From Streptomyces sp. BHT-5-2 (GTDB lineage Bacteria; Actinomycetota; Actinomycetes; Streptomycetales; Streptomycetaceae), in NCBI RefSeq assembly GCF_019774615.1, contig NZ_CP081497.1:2108001-2172000 (forward strand): a stretch of DNA of 64,000 bases. Direction: 5' to 3'. Both the position numbers and the translations under genes were made by a program. Below are positions 1 through 8,778 of this stretch, piece by piece. The notes beneath the pieces are model-generated. The model had not been told where the DNA came from and ran no database searches. It saw only the letters and a program-made list of their open reading frames with translations. Within the stretch, counting starts at the first letter, position 1. Every line of letters begins with the position of its first letter.

Positions 1-192
1 GTCGATCGCAGGGCTTCTCTGCCTGTTGGTGCAATGGGCCGGGAATTTCCTGCCAGATATTCGCTTTCACCGACCCCTGACGAAACAAGGCATCGCCATA
101 AGGCATCGCCATCGAGGTGCGGCCGGCCGATGGGACTCCGATCTGCCCCGCACCCCCGAGGCGGTCGTGAATTCATCGCAAGGGAGAATGAG

Positions 193-882
193 TTGGTAGC
201 GGAGCACGAGTCTGTCGGCTTACCTCGTCCGAGTAATCGGCAAGACCGCCGGTACGCGGGAATCTCCGTCGCGGTGGTGGGCGAGGCCCCGGTCATCCGC
301 CACGGAATCCCGCCGATGTTCGCATCCACTCCCGAGATCCGGTCGATGCGGTGTTTCTCGGAGATGCCGGCGGTCGACGAGCTGTCCGGTTATGACGTGC
401 TGGTCCTCGGCCTCCACTCGCGGCGGGACCTGGGCCTGCTGCGGCTGGCCCATGACCTGGCCGTCGTCTGCCGTTTGGTGCTGCTGTGCACGTCGGTCAC
501 CACGGCGGCTGCCCTGGCCCTGCTCGATGCCGGAGCCGACGGCTATCTGACCACGGACGCCGACGCGATGGCCTTCCGGGAGGCGGTGCTGCGTGTGGCC
601 CGCGGCCACACCTATCTGCATCGACCGGTGGCGGAACTGATCCGCGGCAACAGCAGGCCGGTCACCCCGAAACTGGCGCCGCGGGAGGTGGAGTTGCTCG
701 GCTATCTGGCCATCGGGCTCACCCATGCGCAGGCGGCCCGTCGGATGGGCGTGGCCGTCGGCACAGTGGAGACATACGTCCGCCGGGTCCGAGCGAAGTG
801 CGCCATCTCCGGGCCCATTCGCCTCGCCCGTGTCGCCAGAGAGGCGCGGCTGCAACTGATGCTCGGCTGCCAGCCGAACTGA
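193..882 (+). CDS. LuxR-family response-regulator-like activator of the lanthipeptide cluster (RamR/AmfR type)
   Basis: The product is about 229 aa. The N-terminal half resembles a NarL-type receiver domain but lacks a clear acidic phosphorylation pocket. The C-terminal half carries a LuxR helix-turn-helix (LAPREVELLGYLAIGLTHAQ, then VGTVETYVRRVRAK). I chose the TTG start because AGGGAG lies 6 nt upstream; an in-frame ATG further upstream would add a low-complexity Arg-rich tail with no homology-like character. Degenerate receivers of this kind (RamR, AmfR) activate SapB/AmfS-type class III lanthipeptide operons, and the next gene is such a synthetase, so a pathway-specific activator is inferred. 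Phosphorylation-independent control is likely but unproven. Confidence 0.8.
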   Translation: MVAEHESVGLPRPSNRQDRRYAGISVAVVGEAPVIRHGIPPMFASTPEIRSMRCFSEMPAVDELSGYDVLVLGLHSRRDLGLLRLAHDLAVVCRLVLLCTSVTTAAALALLDAGADGYLTTDADAMAFREAVLRVARGHTYLHRPVAELIRGNSRPVTPKLAPREVELLGYLAIGLTHAQAARRMGVAVGTVETYVRRVRAKCAISGPIRLARVAREARLQLMLGCQPN

Positions 883-1148
883 CGGTGGTCAAGTCCCCGA
901 TTCCGGGACCTCGGATGCGACATCATTTCGGGGCTTTCGTCCCACCGTTCTCACGCGCCCCGGACAGCGGCCGCATTATAGGGGCTTCGGAAACTCGACA
1001 CCCTCCGGACCGACCGGATTCGGCCGCTCCAGTCCGCGGTGTGGGCACTGGCAAGTCCTCAGTTGTGTGGACTCACCCTTAGTCGGACGTGCCGATAATC
1101 ATGATTACTCCCGGCCGTGACTGCGGCGACCTTTGGGGGCTGATTCCG

Positions 1149-3776
1149 ATGGAGCTGGCGGCGTTCTACCTCGCCCACTGTCTGGCCGATCCGGACTTCT
1201 ACGACACCGCGCAGCGCTGGGACGACTCGGCAAGCCGATTCACGAGGGCCGGTGCCGAGCCGCCCGGCGGCTGGCAGCGGTTCGAGCAGGGACTCTGGGT
1301 GCTCCAACTCCCGCCCGACCACCGCCTTCCCGAGCAGGGCTGGAAGGTCCATGTCTCGGCGGGCCTGGACAATGCGGAGGAGGTGTTGGGCGTGGTGTGG
1401 GAGCACTGTGTCGAGCGCCGGATCGCGTTCAAGTTCCTGCGCAGCCGGCAGGTTCTGCAACTGACCAACGCCAAGTACGCCGACCGCGGATCCAGCGGCA
1501 AGTTCTGCACGATCTACCCGAACTCCGCCGAAGAGTTGTCGGGGGCGCTCACCGAACTGGGCGACGCGCTCGACGGCCGGCCCGGCCCGTACGTCCTCAG
1601 CGACCTCCGGTGGCGCAACGGCCCTCTGTTCGTGCGCTACGGCGCCTTCCAGCACCGCACCTGTCGCGGCCGGAACGGCGAGCCGGTCCCGGCGCTGACC
1701 GATCCGCGGACCGGACAACTGGTGCCGGACCTCCGCGGGCCGGCCTTCCGCGTGCCGCCGTGGGTCGAGCCGCCCCCCTTCCTGACCGAGGCGATGGCCG
1801 CGCGCAACAACGGCGCCGGCACGTTCCCGTACGAGGTACAGAAGGCGTTGCACTTCTCCAACGCGGGCGGCGTCTACCTCGCGACCGATCCGGACACCGG
1901 GCGGAGCGTGGTACTCAAGGAAGCCCGCCCGCTGGCCGGGTTGGACACCGACGGGGTGGACGCGGTGGCGCGGCTCCGGCACGAGCACGCCATCCTCGAC
2001 CAGCTCGCCGGACTGGCGGTGGTGCCCCGGGTGCTCGGGGACTTCACCTGTTGGGAACACCACTTCCTGGTCCAGGAGTACATCGAGGGGGAGACCCTGA
2101 CCCAGGCTGCGGCCGGCCGGCATCCGTACACCAAGCCTGAGCCGTCGGCCAGGGAGATCGCGGACTTCGCAGCCTGGGCGGTGGAGGTCGTCGGGAAGGT
2201 GCGCGCCGCGCTGAGTGCGATCCACTCCCGGGGCGTCGTGGTGGGTGACGTCCACCCCTCCAACATCCTGTTGCGCCCGGACGGCAGCGTCGTGCTGGTC
2301 GACTTCGAGCTGGCGCTGCCCATCGGCGCGGCGGACCGTCCGACGTTGGGCGCGCCCGGGTTCGTTCCCCCGGAGGGCTGCACCGGCCCGGCCATCGACC
2401 ACTACGGGCTCGCCGCCACGGCGTTGTGGGTGTTCGTGTCCGTCGCGCCCGTGCTGCAGACCGGGAACCCCGGCAAGTCCGAGCTCTTCCTCCAGGTGCT
2501 GGCCGACCGCTTCGGAGTCCCCGAGCCCTTCGTCGCCGCCCTGCGCCGCGACCTTCGGCCTCGGCACGAGACCTCCGGAGCGACGGCCGACCACGTGCAC
2601 CAACCCGTTCTCCAGGCACTCGGCGACCCGAAGCCGGAGGACTGGCCGCAGCTGCGCCGGTCGATCGCCGAGGGCATCCTGGCGGCGGCCACCCCGCAGC
2701 GATCCGACCGGCTGTTCCCGGGCGACGTCGAGCAGTTCCGCACCGGCGGACTCAACATCGCGCACGGCGCGGCCGGTGTGCTGCTCGCCCTGGCCGAGGC
2801 CGGTCTGCCGCCCGACCCCGAGCATGTCGACTGGCTGATCCGCGCGGTGAAGCGCTGGGACGCGCCCCAGCCCGGCTTCTACGACGGGCTGCACGGAATC
2901 GCCTACGTCCTCGACCGGCTGGGGCACCGCGTCCCCGCACTGGCCGTCCTGGACCGCGCGGTGGATCTGACGGATGCCGAACCGCCCCTCGCCGGCCTCC
3001 ACTCCGGGCTCGCCGGAATGGGGCTGAACCTCCTGCACTTCGGCACCGCGGACGCGGACTGCCGACACCGGGCACTGACGGTCGCCGGGCGTCTGGCCGA
3101 CGCAATACGCACCGGCACACTGCGGCCGGACCGGCCCACCGCCGCCGGGCTGATGTTCGGGTCGACCGGCGTCGCCCTGTTCTTCCTGCACTGCTTCCGT
3201 GCCACGTCCGACCCGGAGTTCCTCGACCTGGCGCGGGCCGCGCTGCACCGGGACCTGGCAGACTGCGAGACCGGACCGGGCGACACCTTGCAGGTCCGCG
3301 AGCAGCACAGGTTGATGCCCCATCTGGGCATCGGCACCGCCGGAATGGCCCCGGTGCTCGGCGAACTGCTCCGGCAGTGCGACGATGCCCAACTCGCCCA
3401 CGCGTACGAGCGGATCCGCCGTACCTGCCGGGCCGAGTCCGGGATCTTCCCAGGGCTGTTCACCGGTCACGCCGGGGTGCTGGCGTCTCTGGCGGCCACC
3501 GGTTCCCGTCCCGCTCTGGACGACCCCGCCGTGCGCACGCACCTGAACCGGCTGTCCTGGTACGCCGAGATCCGCCACGGCCGGCTGGTCTTCCCGGGCG
3601 AACAGCTCTACCGGCTCTCCACGGACCTGGCGACCGGGGCGGCAGGCGTACTGCTCGCCCTCACCGCGGTCTTCGACGACCGCCGCGACTTCCTGCCCTT
3701 CCTGCCGGCGGGCGCCGCCACGCCCCGGCAGACCCAGACCTGCGATCCCGCAGGACCTAGACAAGAAAGGAGGTGA
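1149..3776 (+). CDS. Class III lanthipeptide synthetase (LanKC: lyase-kinase-cyclase)
   Basis: About 875 aa, the usual LanKC length. In order: an N-terminal lyase-like domain (roughly residues 1-190, opening with LADPDFYD and containing LSDLRWRNGPLFVRYGAFQ); a Ser/Thr-kinase-like domain (about 215-490: VVLKEARPL with the ATP lysine, GDVHPSNILL as catalytic loop, VDFELA in place of DFG); and a LanC-like barrel (about 525-860) with GxxG repeats such as HGAAGVLLAL and GHAGVLASL but without the Cys-Cys-His zinc ligands, which is the class III rather than class IV pattern. It phosphorylates and eliminates Ser/Thr of the precursor and cyclises onto Cys. ATG 1149 fits family N-termini better than upstream GTG 1089. 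Its last codons overlap the ribosome site of the precursor gene. Confidence 0.93.
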   Translation: MELAAFYLAHCLADPDFYDTAQRWDDSASRFTRAGAEPPGGWQRFEQGLWVLQLPPDHRLPEQGWKVHVSAGLDNAEEVLGVVWEHCVERRIAFKFLRSRQVLQLTNAKYADRGSSGKFCTIYPNSAEELSGALTELGDALDGRPGPYVLSDLRWRNGPLFVRYGAFQHRTCRGRNGEPVPALTDPRTGQLVPDLRGPAFRVPPWVEPPPFLTEAMAARNNGAGTFPYEVQKALHFSNAGGVYLATDPDTGRSVVLKEARPLAGLDTDGVDAVARLRHEHAILDQLAGLAVVPRVLGDFTCWEHHFLVQEYIEGETLTQAAAGRHPYTKPEPSAREIADFAAWAVEVVGKVRAALSAIHSRGVVVGDVHPSNILLRPDGSVVLVDFELALPIGAADRPTLGAPGFVPPEGCTGPAIDHYGLAATALWVFVSVAPVLQTGNPGKSELFLQVLADRFGVPEPFVAALRRDLRPRHETSGATADHVHQPVLQALGDPKPEDWPQLRRSIAEGILAAATPQRSDRLFPGDVEQFRTGGLNIAHGAAGVLLALAEAGLPPDPEHVDWLIRAVKRWDAPQPGFYDGLHGIAYVLDRLGHRVPALAVLDRAVDLTDAEPPLAGLHSGLAGMGLNLLHFGTADADCRHRALTVAGRLADAIRTGTLRPDRPTAAGLMFGSTGVALFFLHCFRATSDPEFLDLARAALHRDLADCETGPGDTLQVREQHRLMPHLGIGTAGMAPVLGELLRQCDDAQLAHAYERIRRTCRAESGIFPGLFTGHAGVLASLAATGSRPALDDPAVRTHLNRLSWYAEIRHGRLVFPGEQLYRLSTDLATGAAGVLLALTAVFDDRRDFLPFLPAGAATPRQTQTCDPAGPRQERR
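3766..3776 (+). promoter_or_regulatory. Near-perfect Shine-Dalgarno for the precursor peptide, overlapping the synthetase stop
   Basis: AAAGGAGGTGA is an almost full-length complement of the 16S 3' end. Its TGA is the stop of the synthetase gene, and the precursor ATG follows 6 nt later. This implies coupled and very strong translation of the precursor relative to the enzyme. Confidence 0.85.
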
Positions 3777-3782
3777 ACCACC

Positions 3783-3890
3783 ATGGCCATGATCCTGGAG
3801 CTGCAGGAGATGGAGACCACGCACGGTCCCTCGCTCACTCCGAGCAACGTGCTGAGCACGCTCCTCCACGCCGACATCGGTTGTCTGTGA
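3783..3890 (+). CDS. Class III lanthipeptide precursor peptide (LanA), 35 aa
   Basis: The leader begins MAMILELQEME. The ILELQ segment matches the conserved LxLQ leader motif recognised by class III synthetases (AmfS/SapB leaders carry LLDLQ). The presumed core region has Ser/Thr at 17, 19, 21, 25 and 26 and a single Cys at 34, the penultimate residue (HADIGCL end). No pair of Ser/Thr is spaced Ser-x2-Ser ahead of the Cys, so the canonical labionin motif is absent. Pro16 and Pro20 are plausible sites for the downstream prolyl oligopeptidase. It follows the synthetase by 6 nt. The size and the absence of transport genes nearby leave the export route unknown. Confidence 0.88.
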   Translation: MAMILELQEMETTHGPSLTPSNVLSTLLHADIGCL

Positions 3891-3945
3891 CGCATCGCGC
3901 GACGCACCAGGTGAGGGAATGCCTGACGCGTCGATGATCACAGCG

Positions 3946-3980
3946 CTGGGTGGGGCAAGCCACCGTACCGCCCCACCCAG
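3946..3980 (+). terminator. GC-rich hairpin between precursor and protease genes
   Basis: Arms CTGGGTGGGGC and GCCCCACCCAG are an 11-bp perfect inverted repeat with a 13-nt loop and no T-run. Sitting between lanA and the protease gene, it probably acts as a partial terminator or mRNA stabiliser, giving more precursor transcript than protease transcript. Confidence 0.75.
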
Positions 3981-4077
3981 TGGCCGTCATCGCCACCGGA
4001 CGCCGCCCGTGCCACCCACGGCTTGGCCCGGTCCGGCCGATTCCCCTGATTCCCCCCCGCTTCGTACGGAGGCCGCG

Positions 4078-6147
4078 GTGCCCGACCGGTTCCGGTTCCC
4101 ACCCACACCGACTCGCCCGGAGTTCAACGAGATCGGCGGGATCGGCTTCACCGACCCGTACCAGTGGCTGGAGGAGGACAGCGACGCAACGCGCGCCTGG
4201 GAGGCGGCGCAAGACCGGCTCGCCCGCGACCTGCTGCACACCGACCCGCCCTGGAGCCTGGCGCTCGCCGCCACCCGACGGTTCAACGCAAGTGCGCTGC
4301 ACCACCGCCCGCCGGAACTCCACGGGCGCCGCTGGTTCGTGGAGCACGTGCCCGAGGGCCGCGCGCTTCCGGTGCTCGACGTCGCCGATTCCCCCGACGT
4401 GTCGACGACTTCAGCCTCGGCCCGCCGTGTGCTGGATCTCGCCGTGGAGACGGCGGGGCTGCCCCTGCGCGAGCCGGCCACCATGCAGTGGCAGCCGTCG
4501 CCCGACGGCGGGTTGCTCGCCTACCAGTTCTCCGGCCCCGGGCGGGAAACGCTGTTCCGTGTCCGCGACGTGGACTCCGGTGAGGTCCTCGTCGACGGGT
4601 TGCCCGAGACGGGCGTCTACCGGGTCGGCTGGCTGCCGGACGGTCGGCGGTTCTTCGTCGTGGTCATCGACGGGGAGCGGCCGCAACGGTGCCCGGGGCT
4701 CTTCCAGGTCACCCTCGCCGCGTCCGGCTCGCGGCCGACCGTCTGTCGGGAGGACCTGCCGTCGGAGTTCCCGGCCCGCGGGGTGAGTGTCTCCGCCGAC
4801 GGTCGGTGGGCACTGGCTCATGGCCCCGGCAGGCCGTACTACGTACGCGACCTCACGGCGTCCGGCGCGGAGTGGCGGCCGTTCCTCCGGGGCTCCCGCT
4901 CGGTGTTCCGCGGTGGGATCGTCGGCGACGAGTTCATCGCGGTCACCGACGACGGCGCACCGTGCGGAAGGGTCGTCGCCCTGCCGTTGTCCGGCCCGGG
5001 CCGGGACCGCAGCGGCTGGCGCGAACTGCTCCCACCGGGAGACACGGTGCTGTTCTCGATCACCCCGGTGGGCCGGGAGCTGGTCCTGGCCGAGCTGGCG
5101 AACGGCGCGACCCGGCTGCGCCGGATCTCCTGCCAGGGCGCACCCCTGGGCGAAATCCCGCTCCCCGAACCGGGGATGGCATGGCCGGGCGGCGGCCGGG
5201 ACGGTGGACTGGTCACACCGGCCGGCAACGGTTGCACCTTCGCCTTCTCCTCCCTCACCCGGTCTCCGGCGGCCTATCGGTACGATCTGGCCACCGAGAG
5301 GCTGCTGCCGCTCAGCGAGCCGCGAGCCGTCGTCGCGGATGCCGTGACCCGCAGCGGAACCGCACACAGCGCCGACGGAACGGTGGTCCCGTACAAGATC
5401 GTCGCCCGCGCCGACGTCGATCTCGGCACGCCGCAACCGCTCATCATCAGTGGCTACGGCGCCCTCAACATCGCCTGGCCACCGGCTTACCTGTTCGCGC
5501 TGCCCGCAGCCTGGGTCGAACTGGGCGGCGTCTACGTCCACGCGCACCTGCGCGGCGGCGGGGAGTTCGGCACCGACTGGTGGCGCGCGGCCCGCCGCGA
5601 GACCAAGCAGCGCACGTTCGACGATCTGCACGCGGTGGCCACCGACCTGATCCGCCACGGCCACACCACACCCGGGCGGCTCGGCGTCTTCGGCTACTCG
5701 ATCGGCGCACTGACCGCAGTCGTCGCGGTGACCCAGCGCCCCGACCTGTACCGGGCGTGCGTGGCCGCGCTCCCCGTACTGGACCTCCTCCGCTGCCGGC
5801 GGGATCCGGTCACCATGGCCGACATCGTCTCCGTGGACTTCGGGGACCCGGACGACCCCACCGACGCGGCCGTCCTGCACCGCTACTCCCCGTACCACCA
5901 GGTGCGCGACGCCGTCGGCTACCCGGCCGTGCTCCTCGACTGCGGGACCGCCGACCGCAGTTGTCCCGCCTGGCACGGCCGCAAGATGGCAGCCCGCCTC
6001 CAACGGGCCACGTCTTCACGGCATCCGGTACTGCTGCGGATCCGGCAGGCCGGACACACCGTGGAGATCTCGCCGGAAGATGCACTACTGCGCGAGGCCG
6101 AACAACTGGCCTTCCTGATCGGCGAGCTCGGCCTCGACGTCACATAG
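4078..6147 (+). CDS. Prolyl oligopeptidase family S9 protease, probable leader peptidase of the lanthipeptide
   Basis: About 689 aa. The N-terminal segment matches the POP entry (FTDPYQWLEE), followed by a beta-propeller (about 70-400) and an alpha/beta-hydrolase domain. The catalytic triad is visible: Ser541 in GYSIGA, Asp626 in CGTADRS, His660 in AGHTVE. The GTG start is chosen because ACGGAGG lies 5 nt upstream; 53 extra in-frame codons upstream are Pro-rich and cross the hairpin. Class III clusters such as flavipeptin use a POP (FlaP) that cuts modified precursor after Pro, and this precursor has suitable prolines. No signal peptide is visible, so cytoplasmic action is inferred. Confidence 0.9.
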   Translation: MPDRFRFPPTPTRPEFNEIGGIGFTDPYQWLEEDSDATRAWEAAQDRLARDLLHTDPPWSLALAATRRFNASALHHRPPELHGRRWFVEHVPEGRALPVLDVADSPDVSTTSASARRVLDLAVETAGLPLREPATMQWQPSPDGGLLAYQFSGPGRETLFRVRDVDSGEVLVDGLPETGVYRVGWLPDGRRFFVVVIDGERPQRCPGLFQVTLAASGSRPTVCREDLPSEFPARGVSVSADGRWALAHGPGRPYYVRDLTASGAEWRPFLRGSRSVFRGGIVGDEFIAVTDDGAPCGRVVALPLSGPGRDRSGWRELLPPGDTVLFSITPVGRELVLAELANGATRLRRISCQGAPLGEIPLPEPGMAWPGGGRDGGLVTPAGNGCTFAFSSLTRSPAAYRYDLATERLLPLSEPRAVVADAVTRSGTAHSADGTVVPYKIVARADVDLGTPQPLIISGYGALNIAWPPAYLFALPAAWVELGGVYVHAHLRGGGEFGTDWWRAARRETKQRTFDDLHAVATDLIRHGHTTPGRLGVFGYSIGALTAVVAVTQRPDLYRACVAALPVLDLLRCRRDPVTMADIVSVDFGDPDDPTDAAVLHRYSPYHQVRDAVGYPAVLLDCGTADRSCPAWHGRKMAARLQRATSSRHPVLLRIRQAGHTVEISPEDALLREAEQLAFLIGELGLDVT

Positions 6148-6299
6148 CGCGGCGACTGTGCGATGGCGGCTGATCGAGGAAGGACGCCGCCGCACGGCGG
6201 TGTGGCCGACGGCCTGCCTCTCGCGGCGCACTGGGGACCCGACGACCTCGTCCGCGCCTGGCAGTAGCCGGGAGAGCGGCTTGGTTTTGTGTGCGGGGC

Positions 6300-6611
6300 T
6301 CAGGGGGCCCAGTGCCGGTAGGCCTCCACCCACGCCCACCCTTCAGGCGCTGGTTCGGGTAGCGGCAGGTCGAGGATGCCGATCGCCTGGCGGTGCCTGC
6401 CGCGTTTGCAGAGAGCGACGATGCCGCTGCCGGACCGAAGTTGGAGGGCGGTGACGGTGACCGGGGCACCGAGGACGGTGGTGTCGAACGGGAGGGCAAG
6501 GCGGTCTTCGAGTACCGCGTGGAAGGCGTCGAGTTGTTCGTCCTCGTCATAGGCGTCCACGATCGCCTCAGCGACCATGGCATCGAGTTGGGCCGCGGTG
6601 GGCTTCCTCAT
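6300..6611 (-). CDS. Hypothetical protein, actinobacterial family often labelled calcium-binding
   Basis: 103 aa, acidic N-terminal half (DAMVAEAIVDAYDEDEQLDAFHAVLED) followed by a small beta-rich domain (LPFDTTVLGAPVTVTALQL). Similar short streptomycete proteins are annotated calcium-binding, but I see no complete EF-hand loop. Its ATG overlaps the stop of the upstream gene as ATGA, so the two are translationally coupled. Function unknown. Confidence 0.75.
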   Translation of the reverse strand: MRKPTAAQLDAMVAEAIVDAYDEDEQLDAFHAVLEDRLALPFDTTVLGAPVTVTALQLRSGSGIVALCKRGRHRQAIGILDLPLPEPAPEGWAWVEAYRHWAP

Positions 6612-6928
6612 GACCTACGCGGCCTCCTTCCGCTGCGGACGAGTTCGGCGAGGCGGGTACCGACCGGGGTCACGCTGGGCAGGGGCTCACGTCCGTAGTG
6701 GCGCTTCTTGCGGCGACGTAGCAGCGCTTCGCCGTCCCGTTCCCAGGTGAAGGCGGGTTTGCGCAGGAGCGTGCGGAAGACGGCATCGGCTCCGCCGGGG
6801 TGCCGCCCCATACGTCTGGCGAATCGTGGACCCTGCGCGAAGGCCACCAGCTCGCCCTTGAGATCCCCGCTCCGCGCCACCAGCCGCTCGACCTGGGGGA
6901 ACACCGTGGAGGAATCGCTCTGTCCCAC
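6608..6928 (-). CDS. Hypothetical basic protein coupled to the downstream small acidic protein
   Basis: 106 aa from a GTG start, rich in Arg (ERDGEALLRRRKKRHYGREP). There is no recognised domain. A 4-nt overlap with the following gene argues that both are real and act together. The pairing of a basic and an acidic small protein suggests physical interaction, which is inference only. The start lacks a strong ribosome site. Confidence 0.65.
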   Translation of the reverse strand: MGQSDSSTVFPQVERLVARSGDLKGELVAFAQGPRFARRMGRHPGGADAVFRTLLRKPAFTWERDGEALLRRRKKRHYGREPLPSVTPVGTRLAELVRSGRRPRRS

Positions 6929-7035
6929 GTACTCTGCCTGTCTTCCGCTGTCTGTTCTCCGTGTTGTGCTTGCTGTCGCAAGCCGTTGGCGTCACGACCT
7001 GACGATCGGCCGGGTCCACGCTGCGCGGACAGGGC

Positions 7036-7389
7036 CTAGGAGCCCTGCGCGCGGTCGACGTATTCGAAGACCGAGCCGTCGGGATGACGGGCAATCAGAT
7101 TGCGGCCGATGGGGGTGGACAGCGGCCCGGCGATGATGTCCGCGCCGACCGCGGTGAGATCGGCCACCGCCTCGTCGACGTCCTTCACGGCGAGCGTCGC
7201 AGTGATCTTCCGCAGCACCGACAGCTCCGCCTCGGGGCCGCTCATCAGGAAGAAGCACCCGACCGCGGCGACCGCCACCCCGCCCCGCTGGAAGCGGATC
7301 GCCTCGGCGCCGGTCAGCCGTTCGTAGACCGTGACCGCGGCATCGAGATTGCCGACACATACCCGAAGAGAGGTCCCCAGAATGTCCAT
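7036..7389 (-). CDS. VOC-superfamily (glyoxalase/bleomycin-resistance fold) protein
   Basis: 117 aa, a single VOC module of two beta-alpha-beta-beta-beta units (LRVCVGNLDAAVTVYERLTG, then KDVDEAVADLTAVGADII and ARHPDGSVFEYVDR). Typical metal ligands are not conserved in an obvious way: the terminal Glu in VFEYVD is present but the first His is missing. It may therefore be a binding or resistance protein rather than an enzyme. The substrate cannot be told. Confidence 0.85.
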   Translation of the reverse strand: MDILGTSLRVCVGNLDAAVTVYERLTGAEAIRFQRGGVAVAAVGCFFLMSGPEAELSVLRKITATLAVKDVDEAVADLTAVGADIIAGPLSTPIGRNLIARHPDGSVFEYVDRAQGS

Positions 7390-7508
7390 GTGAAACAGCC
7401 TAGTTGGGCCGCCTGCGACTGCGCGAACCCTGAACGCGGTGTGATCGCGGTGTGCCGGGAAGGTGGAAGCGGGGTGGCGGCAGTGTCGCCTGCGGTGCTG
7501 ACGCTACG

Positions 7509-8324
7509 TCAGACACGGCACCGGATTTCGCCGTGCAGCATGGCGAACCAGCCGTCCTGCCGAGTGCCCCACTCCCGCCAGGCCGCGGCGATCCGGGTCA
7601 GGTCGTCCTCGGTGGCGTGCCCGCCGTCGATCGCGATCTCGGCGTAGGAGGAGGCCACCGTGCGCTCCGCCCACAGATCGGACCACCAGGCTCGCTCCTC
7701 GGGGGTCTGGTAGCACCAGGTGCCCGCGGTCGCGGTGATGTTCTCCTGCGGGAAGCCGGCCCGGCGTGCCCAGGCGTGCAGTCGGCGTCCGGCGTCCGGT
7801 ACTCCGCCGTTGGCGCGGGCCACCCGGCGGTACAGGTCCAGCCAGTCGTCCATGCCGTCCACCTCCGGGTACCAGGTGAAGGTGGCGTAGTCCGCATCGC
7901 GGGCGGCGACGATGCCGCCCGGCTTGGTGACGCGGCGCATCTCGCGCAGCGCCTGCACCGGATCGCCCACGTGCTGCAGGACTTGGTGGGCGTGCGTCAC
8001 GCAGAAGGTGTCGTCCGGGAAGTCCAGGGCGTGGACGTCGCCGGTCGTGAAGCGGATGTTCTCGACTCCGCGGGCGGCGGCCGTGGCGCGGGCCTGGTCC
8101 AGGATGCCGGGTGCGTGGTCCAGGCCGGTGACCTGACCGTCCGGCACCAGGGCCGCCAGGTCGGCGGTGATGGTGCCGGGGCCGCAGCCGATGTCCAGGA
8201 TTTGCATGTCGGGCAGGAGTGAATCCAGCAGGTACCCCGCCGAGTTGGCGGCGGTGCGCCAGGTGTGCGAGCGCAGTACGGACTCGTGGTGCCCGTGGGT
8301 GTAGACGGCGGATTCCTGCGGCAT
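7509..8324 (-). CDS. Class I SAM-dependent methyltransferase
   Basis: 271 aa with motif I ILDIGCGPGTITADLA, post-I acidic residue in VTGLDHAPGILDQAR, and motif II HALDFPDDTFCVTHAHQVLQ. The C-terminal part (ATAGTWCYQTPEERAWWSDL) resembles UbiE/menaquinone-type and small-molecule methyltransferases. AAGGAG precedes the ATG by 8 nt. The substrate is unknown. The neighbouring VOC gene on the same strand is 120 nt downstream and may be co-transcribed. Confidence 0.9.
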   Translation of the reverse strand: MPQESAVYTHGHHESVLRSHTWRTAANSAGYLLDSLLPDMQILDIGCGPGTITADLAALVPDGQVTGLDHAPGILDQARATAAARGVENIRFTTGDVHALDFPDDTFCVTHAHQVLQHVGDPVQALREMRRVTKPGGIVAARDADYATFTWYPEVDGMDDWLDLYRRVARANGGVPDAGRRLHAWARRAGFPQENITATAGTWCYQTPEERAWWSDLWAERTVASSYAEIAIDGGHATEDDLTRIAAAWREWGTRQDGWFAMLHGEIRCRV

Positions 8325-8778
8325 GGTTCGGCTCCTTCAGTGACATCGGGGGCTGCCGCACGAGGCCATGGCGAACCGCGGCCGAGGTGCGGGCGCCCTG
8401 CGGCGTACTGCTTCACACGGTACGCGGGTGTCTCGTATGACGAGAGATGCGTCTTGCCATGTGGACGTCGCGTCGGGGTGGGGCGGGGGAGGGGTCCCGG
8501 GGGGAGGGGGAAGTGTCGGGCGGCGTTTGTCGAGTGCGGTGGTGAGTTGACGGAGACGGCGAGTGGGACGGCGTCCAGCGGCGGCATGGGTGACCTGAAC
8601 CCGGGGAGGGGCGAGGCGGGCGGGGCCGAAGCCGATGGGTTGTTGGGGGCGGTTTGCCGTGCCGGGGTGGCGGCAGTTGGTGTTCCGGGGTGCGGGCGGT
8701 GAGTTCTGTGTGCTCTGCTTCAGGCAGGGGCGCGTGCCTGCGCGGGCCGTGTGTCGGTACGGGAGGGTGGCGGAACGG
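8325..8778. other. Intergenic region between divergent methyltransferase and acetyltransferase genes
   Basis: Divergent promoter space. It is GC-skewed and low in complexity (G-runs around 8470-8520). No ORF with a ribosome site and sensible composition is seen. Confidence 0.5.

Noticed and set aside
1059..3941. A 960-codon open frame on the minus strand opposite the lanthipeptide synthetase
   Set aside because: Composition is Gly/Arg/Gln/Val-rich without folds; it is the usual GC-rich shadow of a real gene on the other strand.
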